A DNA stretch of 64,000 nucleotides from Nocardia arizonensis (GCF_001310275.1 NZ_LGYZ01000088.1:1-64000); one strand, 5' to 3'; numbered from the stretch's first letter, positions 34,981 to 43,848 are shown. Notes: generated by a model not told the origin, from the letters alone. Translations and numbers: made by a program.

Positions 34981-35671
34981 AGCAATCCGCTCCCATGAAA
35001 CTGTAGATGTATCAACGAAACGCGCCGCCCGGCACGAACGGCGAGCTGGTCGAACCCCGACGCCACCGACGCCGATGAGACTATGCGGTGCACGACTCCC
35101 ATCGTCAGCGATATGAGCCAGCGTCCACAGCTACGATATTAAACGATATTATTTCTTTATATAGGTTGCTTCCGCCGCATGTCGGCTACATTACAGCAAT
35201 GCAATCTGCCGCCAATCGGCCGATGCGGCAGCGATATTCGGTTGGAGCAAGCCGTAGAAGTGTGGGTGAAGTCGGACGGAAGTCCCCACCGCGGCGACAC
35301 CGAGCGGTACGGATAACAGCCGAAACGGCGATGACGGGACGCGGCGAGACAAGTCAGCACCGGACCGCAAACTCACCAACGACATAGCGAACAATTGGCG
35401 AACAAGTCGCGAGCCCCGGAATCGCACCGCGCGATCCGACCGCGGCAAAGTCGATCGAAAGCGCCACGGAAGTCACCGCCGGTGTGTCGGCACACGTTTC
35501 GAACACCCATCCACCGCGAATCCGTGAACTCTTGCCCATTTCGACAAGGGCGGCCGACCAGAGCGCGGCCGGCGGCGCTATCCGCATCCGCCGCCACCCG
35601 ATGACGAACCACCCCCCACTCTCCAGCTGGATCGAACAAAGGGGGTCAACCGCTGAAAGTGAGCGGGGGCA
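34981..35671. other. Long gene-free, partly AT-rich interval
   Basis: These 691 bp show no open frame with coding character or ribosome site. The AT-richest patch (about 35130-35165) contains the tandem ACGATATTA (35132-35140 and 35143-35151) followed by ATTTCTTTATATAGG. It marks the boundary between the conserved core and the catabolic island, and may hold the XRE promoter. Confidence 0.5.
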
Positions 35672-36487
35672 TCAGTCGAACAGGCTCACGGTCGCCGATC
35701 CGTCCCTGGTGCGGAGAATGTTCTCGGTGACATACACGAGATGCCCGCGCCAGTGTTCTTCCGCGCGTTTCCCGGCGCGCGCCTGCACCAGGTCGGCCAG
35801 CTGCTGACATGCCGCCGTCACGTTGGCGGCGAACTCCGAGACGGAGGACCGATCGAAGTGGTCGCGTCGTTGACGAATACCGAGTTCACGATGCGCTTCG
35901 AAGACGCCGCGCAGAGCGCGGGCCTGCACGGCGAGAGTGTTGTTGCCGCAATGATCGGCGATGAGATCGTGGAATTCGCCGACAGCGCCCACCCACATCC
36001 TGAAGTCACGTTCCGTGTCGAGCCCATCCCCGATCGCTTGCCGTTGCCGATCGACCGCGGCGCGCAGCGCGGTCAGCCCTTCGTCAGTGCACCGTCGCGC
36101 GAGCAGCCGGGCGCAGATCGGTTCGAATTCGATACGGGCTTCCAGCAGGTCCGCCAGTGTGGTCCCCCGCATTTGCAGATACAGGCCGATGTGCCGGGCG
36201 GCGACGCTCAGATCCGGGAACTCGGCGCGGGGACCGCCACGCGAACCAGGAAGCACGCTGATCAGCCCATCGCTCTCCAGGACCCGGAATGCCTCGCGCA
36301 ATGTGGGCCGGGAGACCTGGAATTCGACCATGAGGGCTTTCTCCGACGGCAGCATCTCCCCCGGGCGAATCTCGCCGCGCACGATTCGGCCGCGCAACCG
36401 GTTGGCGATCTGCTCGGACGCCTTCGGGGCGCGCGTACCGCCGTCGGCGACCCCGGTGTGCCACAGCGTGCGATCCTCTGCACTCAC
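35672..36487 (-). CDS. FadR-type GntR-family regulator (copy 1)
   Basis: The 271-residue protein has a GntR winged helix (QIANRLRGRIVRGEIRPGEM, VSRPTLREAFRVLESDGLI) and an all-helical FCD ligand domain with the metal-binding pattern DFRMWVGAVGEFHDLIADHC. It shares distinctive features with two other regulators in this window: AxKASEQ/PKTAEL before the helix-turn-helix, GSRGG in the wing, and VAARHIGLYLQMRGTTLADLLEAR at the domain junction. The GTG at 36487 gives a normal length; the longer frame upstream is unsupported. It is divergent from the ferredoxin-P450 pair and probably controls it. Confidence 0.9.
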   Translation of the reverse strand: MSAEDRTLWHTGVADGGTRAPKASEQIANRLRGRIVRGEIRPGEMLPSEKALMVEFQVSRPTLREAFRVLESDGLISVLPGSRGGPRAEFPDLSVAARHIGLYLQMRGTTLADLLEARIEFEPICARLLARRCTDEGLTALRAAVDRQRQAIGDGLDTERDFRMWVGAVGEFHDLIADHCGNNTLAVQARALRGVFEAHRELGIRQRRDHFDRSSVSEFAANVTAACQQLADLVQARAGKRAEEHWRGHLVYVTENILRTRDGSATVSLFD

Positions 36488-36802
36488 CGGTCCAACTCTA
36501 AGCGCTTCACGCGAAGCGCACCCGAGTCGCCCTCGGCGTGAGAGAGCGCCGCGCCGAAGCATTCTCCCCAGAGTCGCACCGCTTCGATCGAACGACGGTC
36601 CAATCGCCCTCTGGCGCAACACCTGTCTAACTTGTTCGACAGTGTGACCTAGGTCTCGACAGAGCAGCGGAACGTTGCTACGGTAGCGATATCGAGTCTC
36701 GTTGAATCTTCACGAGACGGCCGACCTCGAGCCCCAGGTCGCTGGGGCTGCACGGATGGGGGCTGCGCGCTCCCACGCCACGGCCCTGATGGCAGGACTG
36801 AC
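36488..36802. promoter_or_regulatory. Divergent promoter region with candidate operators
   Basis: This interval lies between the GntR copy 1 gene and the ferredoxin. GTCTCGT (36696-36702) and ACGAGAC (36712-36718) form a 7-bp inverted repeat with a 9-bp spacer, and CTGTC (36623-36627) and GACAG (36638-36642) form a second, weaker dyad. Either could be the regulator's site. No open frame here looks coding. Confidence 0.45.
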
Positions 36803-36991
36803 ATGAAACTCTCCATCGACGCGAAGAAGTGCTCCGGCCACGCCCGCTGCCACGCCACCACGCCCGACGTATTCGACATCGACGACAACGGTTACGCCCT
36901 ACCGATCGACCGCGAGGTCGCCGATCCGCTCGACCAGAACATCGCCGCGGGCATCGCAGCGTGTCCCGAGCGTGCCATCTCCGTCGGCTGA
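36803..36991 (+). CDS. [3Fe-4S] ferredoxin for a cytochrome P450
   Basis: The 62-residue protein has the short P450-ferredoxin pattern KCSGHARCHATTPDVFDID and a C-terminal ACPERAI. Three cysteines (C10 region, C16 region and the one in ACPE) remain, with His or another residue at the fourth position, as in actinobacterial [3Fe-4S] or hybrid-ligand ferredoxins. It would pass electrons to the P450 encoded 174 bp downstream. The ATG at 36803 has AGGA upstream. No ferredoxin reductase gene is in the window. Confidence 0.92.
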   Translation: MKLSIDAKKCSGHARCHATTPDVFDIDDNGYALPIDREVADPLDQNIAAGIAACPERAISVG

Positions 36992-37165
36992 TCACGCGCC
37001 GACACCGCTCTTCGCCACACCCACCACAGCACCGCCGCGTCAGCCACGAAGCAGAAAGATACCCGTCGTGAACCGGCGCGGCTCGCGGCCGAGGCCGCGC
37101 GCACGCACTGATCACATTTCCGCGATGACCGGTGTGGGCGCTTTCTTCGTTGGTTAGGACATGTC

Positions 37166-38395
37166 ATGACTCAGACCGAACCGGGCCGCGGCGATGCCGC
37201 CGCGGGCGCGTGCCCCGTCCACAACTTCGACTACACCCAACTGAAGCCCGTCGGCACCTGGCACGCCGCCTACGACCGGCTGCGCGAGGAATCGCCGGTG
37301 ATCCGAAACGAATTCGGCCCCGGCTTCTGGACCGTGCTGAACCACGAGGGCATCCTCGAGATCCTGCAGAACCCCGAAACGTTCTCCAATAGCGTTGTGA
37401 CACCGCTCGATCCGAATCCGCAATACCGGTGGATCCCCGAAATGCTCGATGGGGACGAACACCTACAATGGCGCAGACAACTCGGGCCGTTGTTCGCCCC
37501 GAAAACGGTCGAACTTCTCGAGGCGAAGGTCCGGCAGCGGGCGATCGACCTGATCGAGGACATCGCTTCGAGGGACAGCGCGCAATGCGACCTGATGACC
37601 GAATTCGCCCAGCGCTATCCGACGACGATCTTCCTCGAACTCATGGGTTTGCCCGTCGAAGAACTCGACCGGTTCATGGAGTGGGAACACGCGATCCTGC
37701 ACTCGAGCTCGGACAGCGTCGAGGTTCGGGGCCGGAGGCAATTCGCGGCGATGCGGGCCGTGATGGGCCGTTTCGCCTCGATCGTCGCCGAGCGACGCGT
37801 CGAACCGCGCGATGACATCGTCAGCAAGGCGTTGACATTCGAGATCGATGGCAAGCCGGTCTCCGACGAGGACTTGCTGTCGTTCTGCCTGCTGATGTTC
37901 ATGGCCGGGCTCGACACGGTATCGGCCACCCTCGGCTGGTCGTTCTACCATCTGGCCACCCACCCGCAGGACCGCCGTCGCATCGTCGAGGAGCCCGAAC
38001 TGATCCCGAGCGCGGTCGAGGAGTTGCTGCGAACCTACGCCATCGTCGTTCCCGCCCGAAAAGTCATGCGGGACACCGAGATCCAGGGATTCCCGATGAG
38101 TGCCGGTGACATGGTCGGCATTCCCCTCAGCGGCGCGACCCGCGACGTGGCGGCATTCCCCGACGCCGCGACCGTCGACATCGAGCGCAGACCGAACAAT
38201 CACATCGCGTTCGGCGCCGGACCGCACCGGTGCCTCGGCTCGCACCTCGCCCGCCGCGAACTGCGCATCGCCCTCGAAGAATGGCACAAGCGCATCCCCG
38301 AGTACCGATTGCGGCCCGACGCCGAGCTGGTCGAGACCGGCGCTCAACTCGGGCTCACCTCCTTGCCGCTCGAGTGGGACAGTCAACATAGTTAA
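37166..38395 (+). CDS. Cytochrome P450 monooxygenase
   Basis: The 409-residue soluble bacterial P450 has the I-helix oxygen-activation motif FMAGLDTVSATL, the K-helix ExxR in VEELLRTYA, and the heme-binding loop FGAGPHRCLGSHLAR with the Cys ligand. It likely hydroxylates a lipid or terpenoid substrate; the subfamily cannot be given from motifs alone. The ATG at 37166 follows AGGACATGTC. Its last codons overlap a near-perfect 24-bp palindrome at 38382-38405, so the operator for the next gene lies partly inside this coding sequence. Confidence 0.95.
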   Translation: MTQTEPGRGDAAAGACPVHNFDYTQLKPVGTWHAAYDRLREESPVIRNEFGPGFWTVLNHEGILEILQNPETFSNSVVTPLDPNPQYRWIPEMLDGDEHLQWRRQLGPLFAPKTVELLEAKVRQRAIDLIEDIASRDSAQCDLMTEFAQRYPTTIFLELMGLPVEELDRFMEWEHAILHSSSDSVEVRGRRQFAAMRAVMGRFASIVAERRVEPRDDIVSKALTFEIDGKPVSDEDLLSFCLLMFMAGLDTVSATLGWSFYHLATHPQDRRRIVEEPELIPSAVEELLRTYAIVVPARKVMRDTEIQGFPMSAGDMVGIPLSGATRDVAAFPDAATVDIERRPNNHIAFGAGPHRCLGSHLARRELRIALEEWHKRIPEYRLRPDAELVETGAQLGLTSLPLEWDSQHS

Positions 38396-38405
38396 CTATG
38401 TTAAC
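38382..38405. promoter_or_regulatory. Palindromic operator candidate before GntR copy 2
   Basis: The core AACATAGTTAACTATGTT (38385-38402) is an exact 18-bp palindrome; with flanks it extends to 24 bp with one mismatched pair. It spans the P450 stop codon and lies 110 bp upstream of the second FadR-type regulator. Almost the same 18-mer recurs at 40450-40467. Confidence 0.7.
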
Positions 38406-38514
38406 TTGGGTGATCCTAATGCCGTCCCGACCGAGCGCCTCACGTCGTATGCCCTTGATCACCCCGTGGTTTACTTGACAACGACAAGTTGACGATTTCA
38501 ACGGAGGTGACGTA

Positions 38515-39306
38515 GTGAACGACGAGCCGCCGACGATGTTCGGTCCGCGCAACGCGTCGGTCCGCCCGATACGCACCCCGAAGACGGCCGAACTCGTCGC
38601 CAGGAAGCTCCGCAGGATGATCGTCGACGGCGAACTCTCCGACGGCGACCATCTGCCACATGAGGCCGACCTGATGGAACACTTCAGCGTCAGTCGTCCG
38701 ACCCTGCGAGAGGCCGTCCGCGTCCTCGAATCCGAACGTCTCGTCGAAGTGCGCCGCGGCTCCCGCTCCGGCGCGCGGGTCTGTGTACCCGGCCCCGAAA
38801 TCGTGGCCCGTCCGGCGTCGCTACTGCTCGAACTCTCCGGTACGACCGTGGCCGATGTCTTCGTCGCCCGCGAGGCTATCGAGCCACCCGCCGCACGACT
38901 ACTCGCCGAGAACGGCACCGAGGAAGCGTTCGACGAACTCGAGCGCATGGTCGACGAGGACATCCCCACCGCGTACAACGCCGATCGCCTCGCCCAGGGC
39001 AGCGCTCAGTTCCATTTGCGGATGGTTCAGCTCTCGGGCAACGCAACGCTCGCGCTCATCGCGGGTATGCTGCACGAGATATTCGAACGCCATACGACGG
39101 CCGTGGTGCGCGAGCACTCGGTCGAGAACCGGGCGACGGTGGACGAGAGCTACAAGCTGCTGATCCGCTCGTGCCGCCGCCTGGTCAAGCTCCTGCGTGC
39201 CCGCGACGGCGATCGCGCCTTCGAACACTGGCAAAAGCATATGGTCACCTCGCGCGCCTCACTCCTCGGGCGCGAGGACGTCAAGGTCCGCGACATCCTC
39301 GACTGA
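38515..39306 (+). CDS. FadR-type GntR-family regulator (copy 2)
   Basis: The 263-residue protein has the winged helix (PKTAELVARKLRRMIVDGEL, FSVSRPTLREAVRVLESERL) and an FCD domain (SAQFHLRMVQLSGNATLALI, later ENRATVDESYKLLI). It shares the LLELSGTTVADVFVAREAIE junction with copies 1 and 3. The GTG at 38515 follows GGAGGTGACGTA. The palindrome upstream suggests autoregulation. A weak hairpin CGGGAA/TTCCCG (39311-39327) follows the gene. Confidence 0.92.
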   Translation: MNDEPPTMFGPRNASVRPIRTPKTAELVARKLRRMIVDGELSDGDHLPHEADLMEHFSVSRPTLREAVRVLESERLVEVRRGSRSGARVCVPGPEIVARPASLLLELSGTTVADVFVAREAIEPPAARLLAENGTEEAFDELERMVDEDIPTAYNADRLAQGSAQFHLRMVQLSGNATLALIAGMLHEIFERHTTAVVREHSVENRATVDESYKLLIRSCRRLVKLLRARDGDRAFEHWQKHMVTSRASLLGREDVKVRDILD

Positions 39307-39392
39307 TCCGCGGGAACCACTTTCCCGTCGGTCCTCCGACTACCCGGCCTTCGGCCGTTCCACGCCACCCGCTCTGTTCGGCGCGGCGCTCA

Positions 39393-40382
39393 TCACGCGA
39401 TGGGGGCGGGATCAGCGATCATGATGCCGGTCAGCCCGGTGAGTACCCGTTCGGCGTCGGCGGCGATGCGGCGCACGAGCTCACCGGCGGACGGGATGTC
39501 ACGGATCAGCCCCTGAACCATGCCCACGGTCCAGATGCCCGCCTCGGGGTCGCCGTTCTCGTAGACCGTGCGGCCGCGGGTGCCCGCGACAAGCTCCTTG
39601 ACGTCCTTGAAACGGCCACCATTGCCGAGGATCTCCACGACCTGATCGCTGACCGAGTTCTTGGCCGTGCGCATGGTGTTTCGCAACTGTCGGAAGATGA
39701 GCTGGGTGTCGAGTTCGCTGGATTCGACGATCCGCTCCTTGATCGCGCGGTGGATCGGGCTCTCCTCGGTGCACATGAAACGGGTGCCCATATTGATCCC
39801 GCCCGCGCCGAGAGCCAGGGCCGCCGCGAGGCCGCGCCCATCCGCGAATCCGCCGGAGGCGATGAACGGAATGGTGAGCGCGTCGGCGGCGGCGGGTATG
39901 AGTACCAGCCCCGGCACGTCGTCCTCACCGGGGTGCCCCGCGCACTCGAATCCGTCTATGCTCACCGCGTCCACCCCGATACGTTGCGCCTTGAACGCGT
40001 GCCGGACGCTGGTGCATTTGTGGATCACCTTGATTCCGTGCTCCTTGAAGTGCTCGACGTGCACGGTCGGATCGGATCCCGCCGTCTCGACGATCGTTAC
40101 GCCCGAGTCGATGATGGCCTGCCGGTACTCGGCATACGGCGGCTGGTCGATCGACAGCGTGAGGGTGAGGTTGACGCCGAACGGCATGTCGGTCATCGAC
40201 TTGCATCGCGCGATCTCCGTGACCAACGCCTCCGGCGTCGGCTGGGTCAGAGCGGTGATTATGCCGAGGCCGCCCGCGTTGGATACGGCCGCGGCGAGTT
40301 CCGCCCGGCCGACCCACATCATCCCTCCCTGAACGATCGGATGCCGGATGCCGAATTCCTCGGTAAAAGACGTTCTCAACAT
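39393..40382 (-). CDS. Nitronate monooxygenase / 2-nitropropane dioxygenase family flavoprotein
   Basis: The 329-residue TIM-barrel FMN protein has HPIVQGGMMWVGRAELAAAV at the N-terminus, SIDGFECAGHPGEDD carrying the family catalytic-site His, and phosphate-binding IASGGFADGRGLAAALALGA followed by GTRFMCTEES. In lipid-degradation clusters such proteins may instead act as enoyl reductases or related flavoenzymes, so the name should be taken loosely. The ATG at 40382 has GAGGAG six bases upstream; the longer frame start is unsupported. A palindrome at 40450-40467 lies 68 bp before the start codon. Confidence 0.88.
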   Translation of the reverse strand: MLRTSFTEEFGIRHPIVQGGMMWVGRAELAAAVSNAGGLGIITALTQPTPEALVTEIARCKSMTDMPFGVNLTLTLSIDQPPYAEYRQAIIDSGVTIVETAGSDPTVHVEHFKEHGIKVIHKCTSVRHAFKAQRIGVDAVSIDGFECAGHPGEDDVPGLVLIPAAADALTIPFIASGGFADGRGLAAALALGAGGINMGTRFMCTEESPIHRAIKERIVESSELDTQLIFRQLRNTMRTAKNSVSDQVVEILGNGGRFKDVKELVAGTRGRTVYENGDPEAGIWTVGMVQGLIRDIPSAGELVRRIAADAERVLTGLTGIMIADPAPIA

Positions 40383-40449
40383 GGTCACTCCTCGCGTTGG
40401 CCGAGCCCCACCCCTGGGCGGCAATACCGCACACCTTATTTACTTAGAT

Positions 40450-40467
40450 AACATAGTTCACTATGTT
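40450..40467. promoter_or_regulatory. Palindromic operator candidate before the nitronate monooxygenase gene
   Basis: AACATAGTTCACTATGTT differs from the 18-mer at 38385-38402 only at the central base pair step (TC instead of TA); both 8-bp arms are identical. Chance recurrence of such a sequence 2 kb apart in GC-rich DNA is very unlikely, so a common regulator is probable. Confidence 0.72.
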
Positions 40468-40894
40468 TGATACTTGCAACGCCGCGATGTCGATAGAGTT
40501 GACCATGTTGCCACCGCGACGGACAACGATCGCAGTCCCGCCGCGACGAAGGCCGCGAAGGCCGCGGCCATCAACATGGTCAGGCCGGCGACGCCGGGGC
40601 ATTGGATGGACGTGACGAGTACACCGGCGGTGCCCGCCGGCAGGCCGCTGACCGCCCACACGCCGACGGAGCCCGTACCGCAGATCGGGTCGGGACCGAG
40701 CCTTGGCACGAACGCGACGTTCCGCTGTCGCGGTATATGCGCAAACCCCCTGACCGACCGCCGCTCACGTCGATACGCGGCACACTCTGTGCAAATAATA
40801 TAACCTATTGATTTAGGTTAATCAATAGGTCCGGCCCGTCGCGCACCGAGACGCCGCAAGGTGCCGCCCGGAACAATCCGGGAAGATAGGAAAG
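40468..40894. other. Gene-free interval with overlapping AT-rich dyads
   Basis: No supported gene lies here. ACCTATTGAT (40803-40812) pairs with ATCAATAGGT (40821-40830), and TAACCTA (40801-40807) with TAGGTTA (40814-40820), so two palindromes interlock. They sit in a short AT-rich patch 65 bp upstream of a possible tiny reading frame. Confidence 0.55.
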
Positions 40895-40960
40895 ATGTTC
40901 GGCTGCACTGTGATCATCGCCACCGGCATCGCCGCGACCACCGCACCCAGGGCGAGCTGA
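40895..40960 (+). CDS. Possible 21-residue hydrophobic peptide
   Basis: The frame reads MFGCTVIIATGIAATTAPRA plus one residue before TGA. AGGAAAG directly precedes the ATG. It follows the interlocking dyads and is convergent with the GntR copy 3 gene. It may be a small peptide, the start of a lost gene, or chance. Confidence 0.25.
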   Translation: MFGCTVIIATGIAATTAPRAS

Positions 40961-41026
40961 ATCAGTTCACCATATCGTCAGGTGGACTATCGGGGCGCGG
41001 CCGAGGAGGCGGCACCACGTCGACGG

Positions 41027-41821
41027 TCAGTTGAACAGATCGACAACGGATTCGGTGGCGAAGCTGCCCCAGAGCATGCTCTTGCTCACCTTCGACATGT
41101 GCCCGCGCCAGAACTGCTCGGCCGCGTCGGCATCCTTTGCTTCGATCAACGAGACGAGCTTCACGAACGACCGGATGGTCTTGCGGAATTGCGCGAGGAT
41201 CTCGGCGTGATCGGCGCTGCGGCGCACGACCGTACCCATGTGCGCCGAAACCACGCCCCGCAACAATCCGCCGAGGACCGCTAGGGTCTGATTGCCCGCG
41301 CGCTCCATGATCAGGTCGTGGAATCGGAACGCCGTGTCCGACCAACGGTCGAGATCGGCGCCCTCGATACCCGCGGCTACCAGCTCCTTGAGATCGGCGA
41401 CGCAGGAATTCAGCGCCGCCAGATCGACCGCCGTCCGACGCTGGGCGAGCATGCGCACCGCCGCGGGCTCGAGCACCATGCGCGCCTCGTACACGTCCGC
41501 GAGCGTGGTGCCCGACATCTGCAACAGCAGCCCGACGTGCCGCGCGGCGACGGCGGGGTCGGGCGAGGAGACCTGCACTCCACCGCGCGACCCGCGACGG
41601 ACGACGATCAACGACTCGTTCTCCAGAATGCGGAATGCCTCGCGCAACGTCGGACGCGACACGCCGAACTGGCTGCCCAACACCAATTCAGGAGGGAGGG
41701 TATCGCCCGGCTTCAGTATCCCCCGCACGATTTCACTGCGGAGTTGATGCGCGATCAATTCGGCGGTCTTCGGCGCGCGGACGCGCCTTTGTGAACCATC
41801 GGTGCTCACGGCGCTGCTCAC
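41027..41821 (-). CDS. FadR-type GntR-family regulator (copy 3)
   Basis: The 264-residue protein has PKTAELIAHQLRSEIVRGIL, VSRPTLREAFRILENESLIV and the wing VVRRGSRGGVQV, then an FCD domain (TAFRFHDLIMERAGNQTLAV; later QFWRGHMSKV). It is closest to copy 1 by the shared VAARHVGLLLQMSGTTLADVYEARM block. The GTG at 41821 has GAGG six bases upstream; another GTG four codons later is possible. It lies downstream of the enoyl-CoA hydratase on the same strand with 400 bp between, so it probably has its own promoter. Confidence 0.92.
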   Translation of the reverse strand: MSSAVSTDGSQRRVRAPKTAELIAHQLRSEIVRGILKPGDTLPPELVLGSQFGVSRPTLREAFRILENESLIVVRRGSRGGVQVSSPDPAVAARHVGLLLQMSGTTLADVYEARMVLEPAAVRMLAQRRTAVDLAALNSCVADLKELVAAGIEGADLDRWSDTAFRFHDLIMERAGNQTLAVLGGLLRGVVSAHMGTVVRRSADHAEILAQFRKTIRSFVKLVSLIEAKDADAAEQFWRGHMSKVSKSMLWGSFATESVVDLFN

Positions 41822-42221
41822 TGGTTACCTCGAGACGTCAGGACGAGAGGGCGACTCCCGTGCGGTTGGCGGGGATAGGACTGACCGCACCCCCGACATG
41901 GTCGACATGTACATCATATAACTAAGCGACCTGTTTGCTCGCACACCACAACGGGAGCAGGCCCCGAGACAGCGGTCCGCGCCCCCGATGTGGAATCGCT
42001 CACCTTCGCTGCCGATCTCACCGGACTACGGTTGCATAGATGGGATTGTCGCGACGGTTCGGCACATTTCCGTCCAACCCCCAAATTGAGATTAATCAAT
42101 CATATCATTTACTGTTCGACGATGCCAGGTCCGCTGGTCGGAACCGAACCCCCTCACCGAAGGATCGCACCATCCATTCGGGTGACGTGTCCGTCGAACG
42201 GCCCGACATCCGGCGGACCGG
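41822..42221. other. Gene-free interval upstream of GntR copy 3
   Basis: No reading frame here looks coding. An AT-rich patch contains the dyad ATTGA-GATTAA-TCAAT (42085-42100), and a second patch with CATGTACATCATATAAC lies at about 41907-41924, close to the GntR start. These are plausible operator or promoter sites. Confidence 0.45.
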
Positions 42222-43010
42222 TCAGGCGAATTTCGCCGGCCGACGATTACGCATGGCGTCGGCGCCCTCGGCGAAATCCACCGACTCGAGCAACTCCAAC
42301 TGCCCTACCGTCTCCAGCTCGAGGGCCTCGTCCAACCTGCCGATGGCCGCCGAGTTGATCGCCTGCTTGGTCAGCGCCAACGCGCGGCGCGGGCCGCGAG
42401 CCAGCTTGGCGACGACCTCGGCGACGCGCGCATCCAGGTCGGTGTCGGGCACAGCGGCGGTCACCAGACCACACGCGGCGGCCTCGGTAGCAGGCAGCCG
42501 CTCCCCCAACAGCGCCATCTCCGCCGCACGCGCCCGCCCCGCCGCGGCCGCGATCAGCGCACTCGATCCGCCATCGGGCATCAGTCCGATATTGATGAAT
42601 GCCATGAGGAGATAGGAACTCTCGGCCATGTACACGAGATCGGAGGCGAGCGCGAGCGAGACACCGATACCCGCGGTGGGCCCGTTGAGCTTGGATACCA
42701 CCGGCACCGGTGTCCGGCTCACCGCACGGATCAATCCGGCGGCAGTCCTCATCACCTCGTCCGTGCCGATCGCCCGCCCGTTGATCGTGCGACCGGCCGA
42801 GAGGTCCGCGCCCGTACAGAACGCCTTGCCGCGGCCGGTGATCACGACGACCCGGTCCGCGCCCGCGCCGTCGATGCCGTCGAGCACTTCGGTGATCGCG
42901 GCCATCACCGTATAGCTCATCGCGTTCAGCCGATCCGGATTGTCGATGGTGAGCGTGAGAACAGCGCTGTCCCTGGTGATTTCGAGCCCGTCGACGGCTT
43001 GCGCGCTCAT
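42222..43010 (-). CDS. Enoyl-CoA hydratase/isomerase family protein
   Basis: This 262-residue crotonase-fold protein has the oxyanion-hole segments ITGRGKAFCTGADLSAG and KLNGPTAGIGVSLALASDLV. At the usual catalytic Glu positions the sequence has SSYLLMAFINIGLMPDGGSS, so one of the two hydratase glutamates is not evident and isomerase or other crotonase chemistry is possible. It ends with NRRPAKFA, the typical crotonase C-terminal form. The ATG at 43010 has no clear ribosome site. It is 155 bp from the Mce-associated gene, with AT-rich dyads in that gap. Confidence 0.88.
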   Translation of the reverse strand: MSAQAVDGLEITRDSAVLTLTIDNPDRLNAMSYTVMAAITEVLDGIDGAGADRVVVITGRGKAFCTGADLSAGRTINGRAIGTDEVMRTAAGLIRAVSRTPVPVVSKLNGPTAGIGVSLALASDLVYMAESSYLLMAFINIGLMPDGGSSALIAAAAGRARAAEMALLGERLPATEAAACGLVTAAVPDTDLDARVAEVVAKLARGPRRALALTKQAINSAAIGRLDEALELETVGQLELLESVDFAEGADAMRNRRPAKFA

Positions 43011-43107
43011 CGCCGCCCTGCCGTTTCGGTAGCCGCGATCACACTCGAGAGCCTTTCGGTGAACCGCGTCCTGATCATCGGCACCACACCTCTGCTTTCG
43101 TATGCCG

Positions 43108-43131
43108 GATAAATATGGTTATCTAATTTAG
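43108..43131. promoter_or_regulatory. Candidate operator before the enoyl-CoA hydratase gene
   Basis: GATAA (43108-43112) and TTATC (43119-43123) form a dyad, directly followed by CTAATTTAG (43123-43131), a second palindrome. The element lies about 100 bp upstream of the hydratase start and after the end of the mce operon, suggesting separate regulation. Confidence 0.4.
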
Positions 43132-43165
43132 AAATGAGCGGCATCGGCGCTCACGGCCCGCCTGA

Positions 43166-43819
43166 TCAGGGCAGGTACACTCGGCTCGCCAGCCAACGGC
43201 CGTCGACCAACTTCATCGTCATCGACACCCGGCTTCGGTCGACCCGCGGATCGGCCGAAGCGCTGTTGGTGATGGTCTGATCGATGAACAGGATCACCTC
43301 GACCTCGGTCTCGGTCGCCGACTTCACGCCGGCGTCGAGCACGGTGCCTTTTCCTGTCGCCTTGTTGTCCACCAGCAACTGACGCAATGAACTGCTCGAA
43401 CGACCGTACATGTCCTTGAATTCACCGGTGGCACCGTCCATGATCGCCGCGAAATCACGATCCAGATTGTTGACATCGACACTCGTGAGCGTCACACCGT
43501 AGTTGCGAGCCGCGGCCAAAGCCGCCTCCGAGGCAGCCCGCACATCGCGTTCCTGCTTCAACTGCCAGCCGAGGACAGTCGAGGACACCACACCGGCCAC
43601 CGCCACCAGTGCCAGTACCGCGACCAGCACCGAGTTCGCGCGCGGCGCGAAGCGCGCGCCTCGCCCTCGCTCCGACTCGACGGTCGCGATTCGGTCACGC
43701 ACCGAGTCGGTACCGGCTTCCTCCCGCCGCCCGCCTGCCTCTTCGGGGACATGGTTGGACCCGAGATCGTCCTCCTTGTCGAGCATCGCGACAGGGCTTT
43801 TCGAGACGTCGTTGGTCAT
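43166..43819 (-). CDS. Mce-associated membrane protein
   Basis: The 217-residue protein has a charged cytoplasmic N-terminus, one membrane helix (SVLVAVLALVAVAGVVSSTVLG) and a C-terminal domain with the NTF2-like pattern DRDFAAIMDGATGEFKDMYG and VDGRWLASRVYLP. Such Mas proteins usually close mce operons and support the transporter's stability. The ATG at 43819 follows GAAGGGAAG, and it begins 29 bp after mceF. Confidence 0.88.
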   Translation of the reverse strand: MTNDVSKSPVAMLDKEDDLGSNHVPEEAGGRREEAGTDSVRDRIATVESERGRGARFAPRANSVLVAVLALVAVAGVVSSTVLGWQLKQERDVRAASEAALAAARNYGVTLTSVDVNNLDRDFAAIMDGATGEFKDMYGRSSSSLRQLLVDNKATGKGTVLDAGVKSATETEVEVILFIDQTITNSASADPRVDRSRVSMTMKLVDGRWLASRVYLP

Positions 43820-43848
43820 CGGTTGCTTCCCTTCGAATTCGGGTGCCG

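Noticed and set aside
38382..38405. KstR cholesterol-regulon site
   Set aside because: AAC and GTT are three bases apart here, while KstR sites have AAC-N2-GTT; the symmetry and flanks also differ.
40461..40709. Reverse-strand 82-codon hydrophobic frame
   Set aside because: It has membrane-like Ala/Val runs but no ribosome site, an Arg/Ser tail, and it ends inside the operator palindrome; more likely chance than a gene.
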